Shown: positions 16,841-27,852, numbered from the stretch's first letter. The stretch: DNA of 33,506 nt from Deltaproteobacteria bacterium Ga0077539 (GCA_001465015.1 LNEO01000112.1:1-33506), one strand, 5' to 3'. Program-made: numbers and translations. The notes: generated from the letters alone by a model not told the origin.

Positions 16841-17448
16841 ACGATCGCTCTGCCGCTGGCTACAGAGGCTCTGTGCGCCTCTCGCTGCTCCTCGTGATCG
16901 CCCTGTCATCGTTGGGTTCAATGGCCGGCTGCGCGGGCACCCAGACCGTCGCGACGCCTCCCCGGGCGAGGACCGCGCGCGAGTACATGCCGCTTCAGCG
17001 CGCGGCGGCTTGGAGTTACGACGCCCGGGACACCACGGCGGGCGGCGTCTCGACGCTGGTGACGCTGCGGGTCGAGCGGCAGGACGGCGAGACGTTCGTC
17101 GTCAACCAGGGCGGACAGCGCACCTCGGTGTACGCGTACGCAGAGGGCGGCGTGTTGCGCAACGGCGAGACCATCCTCGCCGATCCCATTCGCGAGGGAA
17201 CGACCTGGGACGGAATGCAGGGCGACACCTACACGATTCGCGCTGTTGGGCAGCGGCGGGTCACGCCGGCGGGGACGTTCTCGGAGGTCATCGAGGTGGT
17301 GCGACGCGGGCGCGAGCAGTTCGTCGAACGAACGTTCTACGCGCCCGGCGTCGGGGTCATCGAGACGACGACGCCCGTCGTGATCGACCACAGCATCCAC
17401 GAGTTTCGCTTGTTGCTTCGCGGTTACACGCTGGATGGCGCGCTCTGA
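16837..17448 (+). CDS. Lipoprotein, beta-rich
   Basis: A 203-residue protein whose ATG lies within the ATGA overlap with the preceding gene. It has a lipoprotein signal (LSLLLVIALSSLGS, lipobox MAGC, Cys32). The mature part begins with YMPLQRAAAWSYDARDTTAGG and continues as a series of beta-strands (VSTLVTLRVERQDGETFVV, ERTFYAPGVGVIETTTPVV). The W-x-Y opening and the GVGVI segment resemble periplasmic lipoprotein domains common in Myxococcota, where a threonine/valine-rich beta sheet follows a conserved tryptophan. No enzyme motif is visible. Co-transcribed with the tail-anchored protein. Confidence 0.85.
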   Translation: MNDRSAAGYRGSVRLSLLLVIALSSLGSMAGCAGTQTVATPPRARTAREYMPLQRAAAWSYDARDTTAGGVSTLVTLRVERQDGETFVVNQGGQRTSVYAYAEGGVLRNGETILADPIREGTTWDGMQGDTYTIRAVGQRRVTPAGTFSEVIEVVRRGREQFVERTFYAPGVGVIETTTPVVIDHSIHEFRLLLRGYTLDGAL

Positions 17449-17475
17449 GCGAAGTGCGTGGTAGCCTCGCCGCCG

Positions 17476-19794
17476 ATGTCTGACGGCGCCGAGAATGCAA
17501 GCACTCGTACTTCGTCACCCTCGCTCCTGCGCACCAGCGACGGGGCATCGAGCTCGTCGAGCGCGCCCAACCCGCTGTTCATCAACCGGGAGTTGTCCTG
17601 GCTCGAGTTCAACCAGCGCGTGCTCGAAGAGGCGGGGGACAACAATGTTCCGCTCATCGAGCGGCTGAAGTTTCTCGCGATCGTCAGCTCGAACCTCGAC
17701 GAGTTCTTCATGATCCGCGTCGCGGGCTTGAAGCAGCAGCTCGCTGGAGAGCTCGACGAGCCCGCGGCTGACGGCCTCACGGTGGTCGAGCAGCTCGCGT
17801 CGATCTCGCAACGCGTCCACCGAATGGTGGCCGATCAATACCAGGTGTTTCGCGAGCAGGTGCGCCCCAAGCTCGAGCACGCAGGGCTCGTGATCGCCGC
17901 GCCCGACGCGTGGACGCCGGACGAGCTGCGCTCGCTCAACGATCACTTTTTGAAGGAAGTGTTTCCTGTCCTCACGCCGCTGGCGATCGATCCGGGCCAT
18001 CCGTTTCCGCGCATCAAGAACAAGACGCTCTATCTCTCGGTGACCTTCGACGAGGCGCACGACGCAGCGACGCCGTCGTACGCCGTGCTGCAGGTGCCGA
18101 CCACCTCGATGCGGCTCGTCGAGCTGCGGCGCAACGGCGTGCAGAAGCGCTACGCGCTGCTCGAAGACGTGATCGCGAAGAACGTCGGCGAGCTCTTTCC
18201 TGGCCTGCGAGTCTCTTCGGTCTCGCCCTTTCGCGTGACGCGCAACTGGGACCTCGAGCTCGACGAAGAAGAGGCCGAAGACCTGCTCGAGGCGATTCAG
18301 CAAGAGCTCCGAAGGCGCGATCGCGGCAACGCCGTGCGCGTCGAGGTCGCCCAGGGAATGAACCAGGGCTTCCTCGAGCTCGTGCGCGAGAAGCTCAAGC
18401 TCGAGCGCGACGACGTCTACGAGGTCGACGGCCCGATTCACCTCGGCGATCTGCTCGCGATGGCGGGCCCCGACCTGGCCCCAGACCTCCGCGATCCCCC
18501 CGCGACGCCGCAGGTGGCCGCGCCGTTTCGCGACGTCGACGATCTCTTTTCTGTGATCGCCGAGCGCGACGTCGTGTTGCAGCACCCATATGACAGCTTC
18601 GACTCCGTGGTCGAGTTCGTCTCTCGCGCCGCGGACGACCCCAAGGTGCTCGCGATCAAGCAGACCTTGTATCGCGCGGGGCAGAACTCTCCGTTCGTTC
18701 GCGCGCTCGCGCGCGCCGCGGAGATGGGCAAGCAGGTCACCGCGCTCGTCGAGCTCAAGGCCCGCTTCGACGAAGAGAACAACATTCAGTGGGCCCGCAC
18801 CCTCGAAGAGAGCGGCGTTCACGTCGTGTACGGGCTCATCGGGCTCAAGACCCACGCGAAGGTGTGCCTCGTGGTGCGCCGCGAGGCGACGGGCCTGCGT
18901 CGGTACGTGCACTTGTCGACGGGCAACTACAACGCGTCGACCGCGAGGCTGTACACCGACGTGACGTTCTTCACCGCGCGTCCCGAGTTCGGTGAGGACG
19001 CAAATTCTCTGTTCAACCTGCTCACGGGATACAGCGCTCCGGCCCGGTGGAAGCGGCTCATCGTCGCGCCGCTCGGGCTTCACGAGAGCCTCCTCGCGCT
19101 CATCCACCGCGAGGCCGAGCACGCGCGCGCCGGTCGTCCCGCGCGCATCGTCGCCAAGATGAACTCGCTCGTGGACCCCGACGTGATCGACGCGCTCTAT
19201 TCTGCGTCGCAGATGGGGGTCCAGGTCGACCTGATCATTCGCGGGATCTGCTGCCTACGTCCGGGGATGCCTGGCGTGAGCGATCGAATTCGTGTGTTCT
19301 CGATCGTCGATCGGTTTCTCGAGCACGCTCGGATCACGATGTTCGACAACGGCGGCGCGCCCGAGGTGTACCTCGCGAGCGCCGACTGGATGCCGCGCAA
19401 TTTTCAGCGCCGGGTCGAGGTGATGTGGCCGATCGAGGACAAGAGCCTCGCTGGTCTCATCCGAGACGAGATCCTGGCCACCATGCTGGCGGACAACGTC
19501 AAGGCGCGGCTCATGCGGCCCGACGGCTACTACGAGCGCAGGCCCGTCGCCGAGGGCGAGCCGGTCATCCGCTCGCAGCAACGCTTTCTCGAGCTCTCGC
19601 GCGAGCGAGCCAAAGCGAGCCGAATGACCGCCGCCTCGGGGTCGCCGTTTCGGCTGCGCGCGGCGGCCTCCCGAGGGCGCCGCGACGAAGCCGCGGACGA
19701 AGGGGCTCCCTCGATCGGAACGGCCATCGGCGCCGATTCCTCGATCGACCACGATGGCCACGAGGCGCGCACGAAGAAGAAGAAGCGAAAGTAG
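17476..19794 (+). CDS. ppk1: Polyphosphate kinase 1
   Basis: Makes inorganic polyphosphate from the ATP gamma-phosphate through a phosphohistidine intermediate. The N-terminal domain is typical (INRELSWLEFNQRVLEEA, then SSNLDEFFMIRVAGLKQQ). The catalytic histidine lies in RYVHLSTGNYN (His479 from ATG 17476), and the second conserved histidine in RFLEHARI (His617), in the two phospholipase-D-like C-terminal domains. The family segments DSFDSVVEFV...KQTLYR and ELKARFDEENN are intact. The C-terminus has a ~70-residue charged extension ending KKKKRK. Length 772 is slightly above the usual ~690-720. Start could also be GTG 17458; neither has a clear ribosome site. Confidence 0.97.
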   Translation: MSDGAENASTRTSSPSLLRTSDGASSSSSAPNPLFINRELSWLEFNQRVLEEAGDNNVPLIERLKFLAIVSSNLDEFFMIRVAGLKQQLAGELDEPAADGLTVVEQLASISQRVHRMVADQYQVFREQVRPKLEHAGLVIAAPDAWTPDELRSLNDHFLKEVFPVLTPLAIDPGHPFPRIKNKTLYLSVTFDEAHDAATPSYAVLQVPTTSMRLVELRRNGVQKRYALLEDVIAKNVGELFPGLRVSSVSPFRVTRNWDLELDEEEAEDLLEAIQQELRRRDRGNAVRVEVAQGMNQGFLELVREKLKLERDDVYEVDGPIHLGDLLAMAGPDLAPDLRDPPATPQVAAPFRDVDDLFSVIAERDVVLQHPYDSFDSVVEFVSRAADDPKVLAIKQTLYRAGQNSPFVRALARAAEMGKQVTALVELKARFDEENNIQWARTLEESGVHVVYGLIGLKTHAKVCLVVRREATGLRRYVHLSTGNYNASTARLYTDVTFFTARPEFGEDANSLFNLLTGYSAPARWKRLIVAPLGLHESLLALIHREAEHARAGRPARIVAKMNSLVDPDVIDALYSASQMGVQVDLIIRGICCLRPGMPGVSDRIRVFSIVDRFLEHARITMFDNGGAPEVYLASADWMPRNFQRRVEVMWPIEDKSLAGLIRDEILATMLADNVKARLMRPDGYYERRPVAEGEPVIRSQQRFLELSRERAKASRMTAASGSPFRLRAAASRGRRDEAADEGAPSIGTAIGADSSIDHDGHEARTKKKKRK

Positions 19795-19842
19795 CGCGAG
19801 AGTGGTTGCCGAGCGGCCATCGCCGTCGCACGCTCTGCCGCT

Positions 19843-20364
19843 ATGAGCCGCGGGTACGTCGTCAATTGGGTCAACGTTCGCAACACCGTCAACGCTGGGG
19901 ATCAGGTCACGATCGACGTCGAGCTGATGCCGATCGTCTGCGAGGGCGACATGCAGTCGCTGTTGCAGCAGCAGCTCGAAGCGGACGGGTGGAAGCGCCA
20001 GTCCGACGGCTCGATGGTGCTCGAGAAAGAGGGCGTGCGCGCCACGCTCGACAAGGACAGCAAGAAGATCACCGTCAAGAGCAGCGAGACCCGCGAGGTG
20101 CTCGCGCGCGGGATCAGCGACCAAGAGGCGAAGAAGGCGCTCGAGACGGCGTCGAGCGCCGCTGAAGAAGCGCTGCGCAAAGAGCTCGTCAAGAAGCTCT
20201 CGCGCGTCGAGGGCGACATCCGCGAGGGCGTCGACAAGGCGATTCAGCGCGTCTACCTCGAGGCGCTCAAGAAGAAGGCTGCCTCGCTCGGGACGATCGA
20301 GGGCATGCAGGAGTCTCGTCGGGAGGACGGCGAGTACGAGATCACGATTCGGGTGCGCACGTGA
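19843..20364 (+). CDS. Small charged protein coupled to AAA-M41 protease (possibly Ycf35/DUF1257-like)
   Basis: A 173-residue soluble protein. An N-terminal alpha/beta part (about 1-85) contains MPIVCEGDMQSLLQQQLEADGW and GSMVLEKEGVRATLDKDSKKITV. A long helical, possibly coiled-coil middle (about 95-150) and a final strand [13 protein letters not shown] follow. The pattern of a small protein with a C-terminal xDGxxxxxIRV strand beside an AAA gene recalls Ycf35/DUF1257, which pairs with the AAA protein Ycf46 in cyanobacteria. I cannot confirm homology by eye. Its TGA overlaps the GTG of the protease (GTGA, 20361-20364), so the products are almost certainly made together; an adaptor or assembly role is inference. 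Confidence 0.8.
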   Translation: MSRGYVVNWVNVRNTVNAGDQVTIDVELMPIVCEGDMQSLLQQQLEADGWKRQSDGSMVLEKEGVRATLDKDSKKITVKSSETREVLARGISDQEAKKALETASSAAEEALRKELVKKLSRVEGDIREGVDKAIQRVYLEALKKKAASLGTIEGMQESRREDGEYEITIRVRT

Positions 20365-23300
20365 CCACGACCGCCTCGAGGACTGTTCCCATCAGCCAGC
20401 TCGTCAACTCGGTGCGCACCGAGGACGCGGTCGAGGCTGCGTGCGCGAGCGACATCACGTTTATCGAAGAGCGGCTTCGACGCGGCTCGAGCGTCTTGGT
20501 CGACTGCGACAAAGAGCTGTCGCTGTTTCTGTACCTCGCGGTGCGCGCGCGGCTGCGTCGCCAGAAGGACGGCCCGAAGCTCGTCGTGATCGACGGCAGG
20601 CCGCGGCCCGATGACCCGCCGGGCTCGAACCTCGGGCGGATGATCCAGCAGCTCACCGACGCGATCCGCGGGTCGGTCGAGCGGACGATCATCGTTCTGT
20701 TGCACCTCGATGTGCTCACCACGACGCACACGGGGCTGACCCTCGAGGCGCGCGAGTCGATCCCGCTGCTCTACGAGAACCCCGAGGCGGTGCTCTTGGG
20801 CTTTCGCGACCCGAGCTTCGAGATCCCCAAGGTGATTCAGGGCGTGTTCACCGCGCGGCGCGAGATCACGGGCATCCCGCGCGAGGCGCTGGCGAAGATC
20901 GTCACGCAGCGCGAAGCCAAGGCGATGCACGCGACGGACTTCGATCCGTACGGGCTCTACAAGTACACCTCGGGGCTCAACCCTGTGCGCTGCCGAAAGC
21001 TGTTCGCGGACCTCGCGCTGCGTCGCGAGGCGCCGCCGGGCCGCTCGATGGCGCAAGAGGTCTACCAGGAGATTCGCAAGCAGACGGTGACCGAGGACAT
21101 CGAGCTGCCCAACGTCGACATCGACAACGACATCGGCGGCTATCTCGAGGTCAAGACGCGGATGCGCGAAGAGGTCATCGACCTCGTGCGCCGCAAAGAG
21201 ACCATGAACAGCGTCGGCGACATCGACGTTCTCGAGTCGCTCTTGCCCCGCGGCGTGATCTTCTACGGCCCTCCCGGGACGGGAAAGACCTTCTTCGCCA
21301 AGGCGATGGCCACCGCGCTCAACGCGAGCGTGATCGTCGTGAGCGGCCCCGAGCTCAAGAGCAAATGGGTCGGCGAGTCGTTGCCGTGGGACGAAGAGGT
21401 CTTCGTCGTGCGTGACGGAATCGCCGAGCGACTCCCGATCGGAGCGCTCGTCGACAAGGACTACGAGCACCCCGAGCGGCGCCCGGACGTCTCGACGTGG
21501 ACTGTGAGCGACGATGGGCGCGCGATGCTCGCGCCGGTGAAGGGGTTCATTCGTCACGAAGCGCCGCCGTACATCGACGTGCTCGTCACCGAGACGGGAC
21601 GGCGTGTGCGCGTGACCGGCGGACACAGCCTCTTTGTGAATCGCGGTGGAACTCTGGCCGAAGTGACCGCCGAACAGATCGTCGCAGGCGAGACGCGCGT
21701 CGCGATTCCCTCGCGGTTGGTGGCGCCCGAGACGGTGCGTTCGATCGACGTGCTCGCGCTCTTGGCGGGGCGCGCTGACGTTCGCGTCGCCGGCTACGAC
21801 GCGCTCGTCGCGAATGCGGTCGAGAAGGTGGGTCCTGCGCTCGTCGAAGACGCGATCGGGATGCAGCTCTCGAAGATTCGCGGGCGCGGTCATCGCTCGC
21901 CGCTCTCGCTCGCCTCGCTCGAACGGGTCGCCGCGCTCGCCGACGAGCGGCCGCTGCCACGCGATCTCTCGCTGTACTGCTGGCATCGCAACAAGAACAT
22001 GCCGGGCATCCTCGACGTCACTGAGGACCTTGGAGAGTTCTTTGGGTGGTGGGTCGCAGAGGGCTGCTACAGCACGACGGGCGTTCGTCTCGCGGTGAAC
22101 GAGGACGAGAGCGCGCACGTCCGAGCGCTGTGCGAGCGGCTCTTCGGTCACGTGACGACGTCGCGCAAGGGCGAAGGCAAGGGCGTCGATCTGGTGATCA
22201 ACTCGACGCTGCTGCGCTACGTGATGCACGACGGGATGGGCCTGCGCGACGGGTCGTCGAACAAGCGCGTTCCGCCGTGGATGTTTCTCGCGCCGAAGGC
22301 GGTGATCGCCGCGTTTTTGCGTGGGTATTTCAGCGGCGACGGCGGCTTTTCGGGCAAGCACATCGAGGCGACGACGACCAGCGTGGGGCTCGCGCGGGAC
22401 ATCGCGACGATGCTTCAGTTCTTCGGGATCGTCGCGCGGCTCCGCGAGCGCACCGAGTGGAGCGGATCGACTTCGCACCGCGTGCGCTTCGGCTGGTCCG
22501 AGTACCTTCGCGCGTTCGTCGAGCAGATCGGCTTCGCGCAGTCGGCCAAGCAAGAAGCGGTGCGGGCGTACTGCGACGCGCAGGGGCTGCACCGCTACGC
22601 GCAGACGCCAGCGCCGCACCTGAGCAACGACGTGTACTGGGACAAGGTCGTCGAGAAGCGTCGCGAGCCGTACGACGGCAAATACGTATACGACCTGAGC
22701 GTGCCTGGGACCGAGCGCTTCGTCGCGGGATTCGGCAACGTGCTCGTTCACAATTCAGAGGAAAATCTCCGGCGGATCTTCCGTCAGGCGCGGCAGGCGG
22801 CGCCGTCGGTGATCATCTTCGACGAGATCGACGCGTTCGCGCACCAGCGCGGGACCTACGTGGGCTCGGGCGTCGAGCACTCGATGGTCAACCAGCTCTT
22901 GACCGAGATGGACGGCTTTCGAAAGAACGAGATGGTCTTCGTCGTCGCGACGACGAACTTCCTCGAGTCGCTCGACGGCGCGCTCATGCGGCCGGGGCGC
23001 TTCGAGTTCATGATCGAGATTCCGGCGCCGGGCCCCGAAGACCGCGACGCGATCATTCGGATCTACAACAAGAAGTTCAACCTCGACCTCAGCGACGCGC
23101 TGATCAAGCACATGGTGCGCAGGACCGAGGGGCTGGCGGACCGCGAGAAGGGGATTCCCTTCGCGGGAGACCACATTCAAGCGGTGTGTCGCGCGCTCAA
23201 GCGTCAGGCGATTCGCCAGGGATCCACGACGTTTACCAACGACGACATCGACAAGGCGCTGCAGCGAAAGACCAAGCGCCCTGTGGTCTTGTCTGCGCAC

Positions 23301-23951
23301 GAAGAGCGCGTGGTGGCCGTGCACGAAGCGGGGCACGCGCTCGTGGCGATGCTGCTTCCGCGGGCGACGCCGCCGGAGCGGATCTCGATCGTGGCCGACA
23401 TGGAGGGCGCCCTCGGGTACGTCCTTCGACAAGCGCGGGCGCGTCCGTACGCGATGACCGAAGAGGACATGCGCGCAGAGGTCGCCGTAGGCCTCGGCGG
23501 AATGGCCGCTGAAAAGATGGTCTTCAACGAGTTTTCGATCGGCGCGTGGAACGACCTGCAGCAGTCCAACAGCATCGTCCGCGCGCTCGTCGAGCAGTAC
23601 GGCATGTCGCGCCTCGGCGTGCGCGTGATGCTCGAGGACGAGGACGGCCCGAAGGGACGCACGGTTTCTCCGGCGCGGCTCGAGGCCCGGGACATCGAGA
23701 TCGACAGGATCCTCGGCGAAGAGCGCGCGCGGTGCGAGCAATTGCTGAAGGACAACGAGCACCTGCATCGGGCGCTCGTCGAGCTTCTGCTCGAGAAGAA
23801 GGTCCTCGACGCCACGAGCATCAAGGACTTCGTCGGCGACAAAAACGCGCACGCGGGCGCGGCGAGCTCGACGGAGACCGCGGGCGCGAAAGAGGCGCAG
23901 GCCGCGGTCGAGCCTGCGAGCGTGGCGAGCGCAGCCGGCGGCGGGGAGTGA
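20361..23951 (+). CDS. Soluble AAA+/M41 (FtsH-type) protease interrupted by an intein
   Basis: 1196 codons; 737 residues after intein removal. Residues 1-260 form an N-terminal domain with a degenerate Rossmann/AAA look ([13 protein letters not shown]), like the N-terminal half of Ycf46. The AAA module follows: Walker A GPPGTGKT (303-310), pore loop KWVGE|S, Walker B FDEID (820-824), sensor-1 ATTN and the arginine-finger region MRPGRFEF. The C-terminal zinc metallopeptidase has HEAGH (988-992) and a third ligand Asp1065 in WNDLQQSN, as in FtsH. Unlike FtsH there is no membrane helix or periplasmic domain, so it should act in the cytosol on unfolded or tagged proteins. The GTG start overlaps the upstream stop. 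The interruption is described separately. Confidence 0.92.
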   Translation: MTTTASRTVPISQLVNSVRTEDAVEAACASDITFIEERLRRGSSVLVDCDKELSLFLYLAVRARLRRQKDGPKLVVIDGRPRPDDPPGSNLGRMIQQLTDAIRGSVERTIIVLLHLDVLTTTHTGLTLEARESIPLLYENPEAVLLGFRDPSFEIPKVIQGVFTARREITGIPREALAKIVTQREAKAMHATDFDPYGLYKYTSGLNPVRCRKLFADLALRREAPPGRSMAQEVYQEIRKQTVTEDIELPNVDIDNDIGGYLEVKTRMREEVIDLVRRKETMNSVGDIDVLESLLPRGVIFYGPPGTGKTFFAKAMATALNASVIVVSGPELKSKWVGESLPWDEEVFVVRDGIAERLPIGALVDKDYEHPERRPDVSTWTVSDDGRAMLAPVKGFIRHEAPPYIDVLVTETGRRVRVTGGHSLFVNRGGTLAEVTAEQIVAGETRVAIPSRLVAPETVRSIDVLALLAGRADVRVAGYDALVANAVEKVGPALVEDAIGMQLSKIRGRGHRSPLSLASLERVAALADERPLPRDLSLYCWHRNKNMPGILDVTEDLGEFFGWWVAEGCYSTTGVRLAVNEDESAHVRALCERLFGHVTTSRKGEGKGVDLVINSTLLRYVMHDGMGLRDGSSNKRVPPWMFLAPKAVIAAFLRGYFSGDGGFSGKHIEATTTSVGLARDIATMLQFFGIVARLRERTEWSGSTSHRVRFGWSEYLRAFVEQIGFAQSAKQEAVRAYCDAQGLHRYAQTPAPHLSNDVYWDKVVEKRREPYDGKYVYDLSVPGTERFVAGFGNVLVHNSEENLRRIFRQARQAAPSVIIFDEIDAFAHQRGTYVGSGVEHSMVNQLLTEMDGFRKNEMVFVVATTNFLESLDGALMRPGRFEFMIEIPAPGPEDRDAIIRIYNKKFNLDLSDALIKHMVRRTEGLADREKGIPFAGDHIQAVCRALKRQAIRQGSTTFTNDDIDKALQRKTKRPVVLSAHEERVVAVHEAGHALVAMLLPRATPPERISIVADMEGALGYVLRQARARPYAMTEEDMRAEVAVGLGGMAAEKMVFNEFSIGAWNDLQQSNSIVRALVEQYGMSRLGVRVMLEDEDGPKGRTVSPARLEARDIEIDRILGEERARCEQLLKDNEHLHRALVELLLEKKVLDATSIKDFVGDKNAHAGAASSTETAGAKEAQAAVEPASVASAAGGGE
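21378..22754 (+). other. Intein with LAGLIDADG homing endonuclease
   Basis: 459 in-frame residues (340-798 of the precursor). Splicing block A starts with Ser340 ([10 protein letters not shown]). Block B is VTGGHSLF (Thr419, His422). Two LAGLIDADG-type motifs follow, [12 protein letters not shown] (acidic Glu567) and LRGYFSGDG (acidic Asp660). Block F is [15 protein letters not shown] and block G is NVLVHN followed by extein Ser799. Joining the flanks gives [15 protein letters not shown], the normal AAA pore-loop sequence. All residues for splicing (Ser1, block B T-H, penultimate His, terminal Asn, +1 Ser) and both endonuclease acids are present, so it looks active in splicing and probably in homing. 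Confidence 0.95.
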
Positions 23952-23957
23952 TCGTCA

Positions 23958-24104
23958 GGGACTGTCTTGATTTGCCGAACGCCGAGGCTCTGCGAGGCGT
24001 GAGGAAGGACGAAATCAGGACAGTCCCCTGATCTGCGACTGTCTTGATTTGCGGAACGCCGAGGCTCTGCGAGGCGTGAGGAAGGACGAAATCAGGACAG
24101 TCCC
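23958..24104. repeat. Two tandem REP-like palindromic elements
   Basis: Two 68-base copies (23960-24027 and 24037-24104, 77-base period) differ at a single base. Each begins GACTGTCTTGATTT and ends AAATCAGGACAGTCC, giving terminal inverted arms that pair with one mismatch. Inside is a shorter nested inverted pair, ACGCC/GGCGT. Such GGACTGTC/GACAGTCC palindromes resemble REP elements mobilised by Y1 (RAYT) transposases, by general knowledge; no transposase is in the window. They lie between the protease and its small downstream partner and would form strong mRNA hairpins. Confidence 0.8.
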
Positions 24105-24131
24105 GATCGTCGTGATACGGTGAGGTGATCC

Positions 24132-24395
24132 ATGGCGGACGTGACGATTCGATTCAGGCACAACCCCACGACGGGAAAGCGCGAGCTCGTGATCAACTAC
24201 GAGAGCGACGACGACGCGCTTCCGCACGAGCACGAGCGTGATCACCGCGCGCTCGTCGAGAAGGTGCTCGGCCGCGCGCTCACCGAGGAGGACAACCTCG
24301 TGATCGAGCGCGTGAGCAAAGAGAAGGTGAAGGAGAGCGAGAAGCCCGAGGACGCTCCTTCGCAGAAGCAGCCGCAGGCCAACAAGGGCGGCTGA
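24132..24395 (+). CDS. Small acidic protein downstream of AAA-M41 protease (possibly DUF2997-like)
   Basis: An 87-residue soluble protein. It opens with two strands (VTIRFRHNPTTGKRELVINYES). A conserved-looking acidic/histidine segment follows (DDALPHEHERDHRALVEKVLG), then a charged, proline-rich disordered tail. Its opening is of the type seen in DUF2997, a tiny family that accompanies Ycf46/Ycf35 in cyanobacteria, but I cannot verify that. It lies 180 bases behind the protease on the same strand, with two REP-like palindromes between, so expression may be uncoupled. Adaptor or substrate-tag role is speculation. Confidence 0.7.
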   Translation: MADVTIRFRHNPTTGKRELVINYESDDDALPHEHERDHRALVEKVLGRALTEEDNLVIERVSKEKVKESEKPEDAPSQKQPQANKGG

Positions 24396-24422
24396 TCGGG
24401 CGGGCCAGGGCGCCAGCGGCCG

Positions 24423-24740
24423 TTATGCCCGCGGGGACGCGGCCGCTTCGGCGCGCAGCTTTCGCTCGAACCAAAACGCGCCAAACGGAAGCACCGACGC
24501 GACGAACGCCGTGATCGAACGGGACGCTTTCCACTCCGCTGCGGCCGCGGCTCGCACGAGCGCGAGCACAAAGAGCACGAACAGCCCGCCGTGCACGCGA
24601 CCCAGCACGCGGACGAGCGCTGGCTCGTGCAGGAGATATTTCACGGGCACCGCGACGCCGAGCAAGAGCAGATACGACACGCCCTCGAGCAGGCTGACGG
24701 CGCGAAACTGTGTGACCTCGTCGGTCCAACGCGCGTTCAC
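24423..24740 (-). CDS. DUF3817-type small integral membrane protein
   Basis: A 105-residue protein starting with GTG 24740. Three hydrophobic helices are visible: RAVSLLEGVSYLLLLGVAVPVKYL, VHGGLFVLFVLALVRAA and ASVLPFGAFWFERKLRA. The LLEGVSYLLLL...PVKY, GRVHGGLFVLFV and LPFGxFWFxRxL signatures match DUF3817 (YdzA-like), a family of unknown function. It is divergent from prkA. Confidence 0.85.
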   Translation of the reverse strand: MNARWTDEVTQFRAVSLLEGVSYLLLLGVAVPVKYLLHEPALVRVLGRVHGGLFVLFVLALVRAAAAAEWKASRSITAFVASVLPFGAFWFERKLRAEAAASPRA

Positions 24741-24815
24741 GATGGGTAGTTAGAGGGCCGACCCGGCGCGATGTCGAGCGCGAAGCGCACGCTTTGCGAG
24801 CGACTGCGATCGGTG

Positions 24816-24871
24816 CACGTCCGCGCCGCGCTCGAGCGCGCGGGTGACGAGCGTCCCGCGCGGCGGACGTG
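24816..24871 (+). promoter_or_regulatory. Large inverted repeat in the prkA leader
   Basis: CACGTCCGCGCCGCGC (24816-24831) pairs with GCGCGGCGGACGTG (24858-24871): fourteen base pairs with a two-base bulge and a 26-base loop. It ends about 80 bases before the prkA start. It could be a leader hairpin, a terminator for read-through from the left or a regulator-binding region; no T-tract follows, so a simple intrinsic terminator is unlikely. Confidence 0.4.
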
Positions 24872-24952
24872 TTTGCTCGTCCCCGGGGCGACGCGCTCTG
24901 CTACGCTTCGAGGGCGTTCGAGATCGAACGGTGTAAGGAGTAGCGTCGACGC

Positions 24953-27019
<2,067 letters not shown>

Positions 27020-27053
27020 GCGGCCGGGCAACCGCGTCGCTCGCGCGAGCGCG

Positions 27054-27710
27054 TCACGCGCCGCGGGCCCACGCGAGCACGGGGTGCAGAAACGCGCGGC
27101 GCACTTCGCTCGCGCCGCGGATCGAGGGCTCGATTTCTTCGACCACCCACGACGGGTCGCCGTTGAGAAACAGCCCGTGAATGTCCACGGGGACGGCGCC
27201 TGCGCGCAGGGTGCGCTCGGTGAGCTGCGCGTTGAACGCCACGAGCCTCGCGCGCACGATCTCTGTCAGCGAGCCGAAGCCCCAGCGCGCCTCGATCATC
27301 GGGTCGCGAAACGTGGGGTCGTACACGGTGCCCACGAAGCGCGTCGGGACGGGGCACTCGCGGATGGCCTGTTCGAAGTCGTCCATCCACGCGGTCCACG
27401 CGGCGCGGAGCTGGTCTTCGGGGCGAGAGATCAGCCCCTGGAGCAGGTCGTTGCCGCCGATGGTGATGATCGCGCAGGCGCTCTCGGGCTGCGCCTTGCG
27501 CGGATACTGCGCGCGAAGCCCGTGGAGCACCGCGCCGTCGCGGGCGCGGTGCGCGAGCGTCACCGGCCCGACCGACCGCAGGTCTTCGCCGACGAACTCT
27601 GGAAAGAGATCGTCGCGGTTTTCGCAGAGCAACGTGCCCGGCGAGACGCGCTCGTCGTTGTAGTGCGAGCAGTCGAGCATCGAGTCCCCGAACGTGTAGA
27701 GCGTGCGCAT
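27054..27710 (-). CDS. SGNH/GDSL hydrolase
   Basis: A 218-residue serine esterase/lipase of the SGNH superfamily. Block I is LYTFGDSMLD (nucleophile Ser10), block III is TIGGNDLLQ (Asn), and the C-terminal region holds the expected Asp/His, with candidates in VPVDIHGLF and RRAFLHPVL. There is no signal peptide, so it should act in the cytosol, for example on acyl or acetyl esters. It is divergent from the TetR gene, and the two TetR-type operators lie in the shared promoter region 27-67 bases from its start, so it is a likely target of that regulator. Confidence 0.88.
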   Translation of the reverse strand: MRTLYTFGDSMLDCSHYNDERVSPGTLLCENRDDLFPEFVGEDLRSVGPVTLAHRARDGAVLHGLRAQYPRKAQPESACAIITIGGNDLLQGLISRPEDQLRAAWTAWMDDFEQAIRECPVPTRFVGTVYDPTFRDPMIEARWGFGSLTEIVRARLVAFNAQLTERTLRAGAVPVDIHGLFLNGDPSWVVEEIEPSIRGASEVRRAFLHPVLAWARGA

Positions 27711-27736
27711 GACGTAGCAACTCCTCGAGCGCGGCG

Positions 27737-27777
27737 ATCTGAACCGCGTTCAGATGGCATCTAAATGCCGTTCAGAT
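27737..27777. promoter_or_regulatory. Two 19-bp palindromic operators for the adjacent TetR regulator
   Basis: Site 1 (27737-27755) is a perfect 8-3-8 palindrome, ATCTGAACCGCGTTCAGAT. Site 2 (27759-27777) is ATCTAAATGCCGTTCAGAT, keeping the right half-site and degenerate on the left. Centres are 22 bp apart, about two helical turns, so two dimers could bind on the same face. They lie between the divergent SGNH hydrolase and TetR genes, which suggests autoregulation plus control of the hydrolase. Confidence 0.75.
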
Positions 27778-27852
27778 GTCGCGCAAGGGGGGGGGCGATC
27801 GATGGCTGTGGTTCTCTGTTGCGTGCTATGGTCGTCGCGCTGCGGTCAGTCG

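Noticed and set aside
17515..19122. Minus-strand frame opposite ppk1
   Set aside because: Antisense shadow; ppk1 has all catalytic motifs.
20253..22751. Very long open frame on the minus strand opposite the AAA-M41 gene
   Set aside because: Composition is Arg/His/Asp-rich antisense of a GC-rich gene; the plus strand carries unmistakable AAA, intein and protease motifs.
27020..27053. GCTCGC/GCGAGC palindrome between prkA and the SGNH gene as bidirectional terminator
   Set aside because: Short GC palindromes are frequent here by chance and no T-tract follows on either side.
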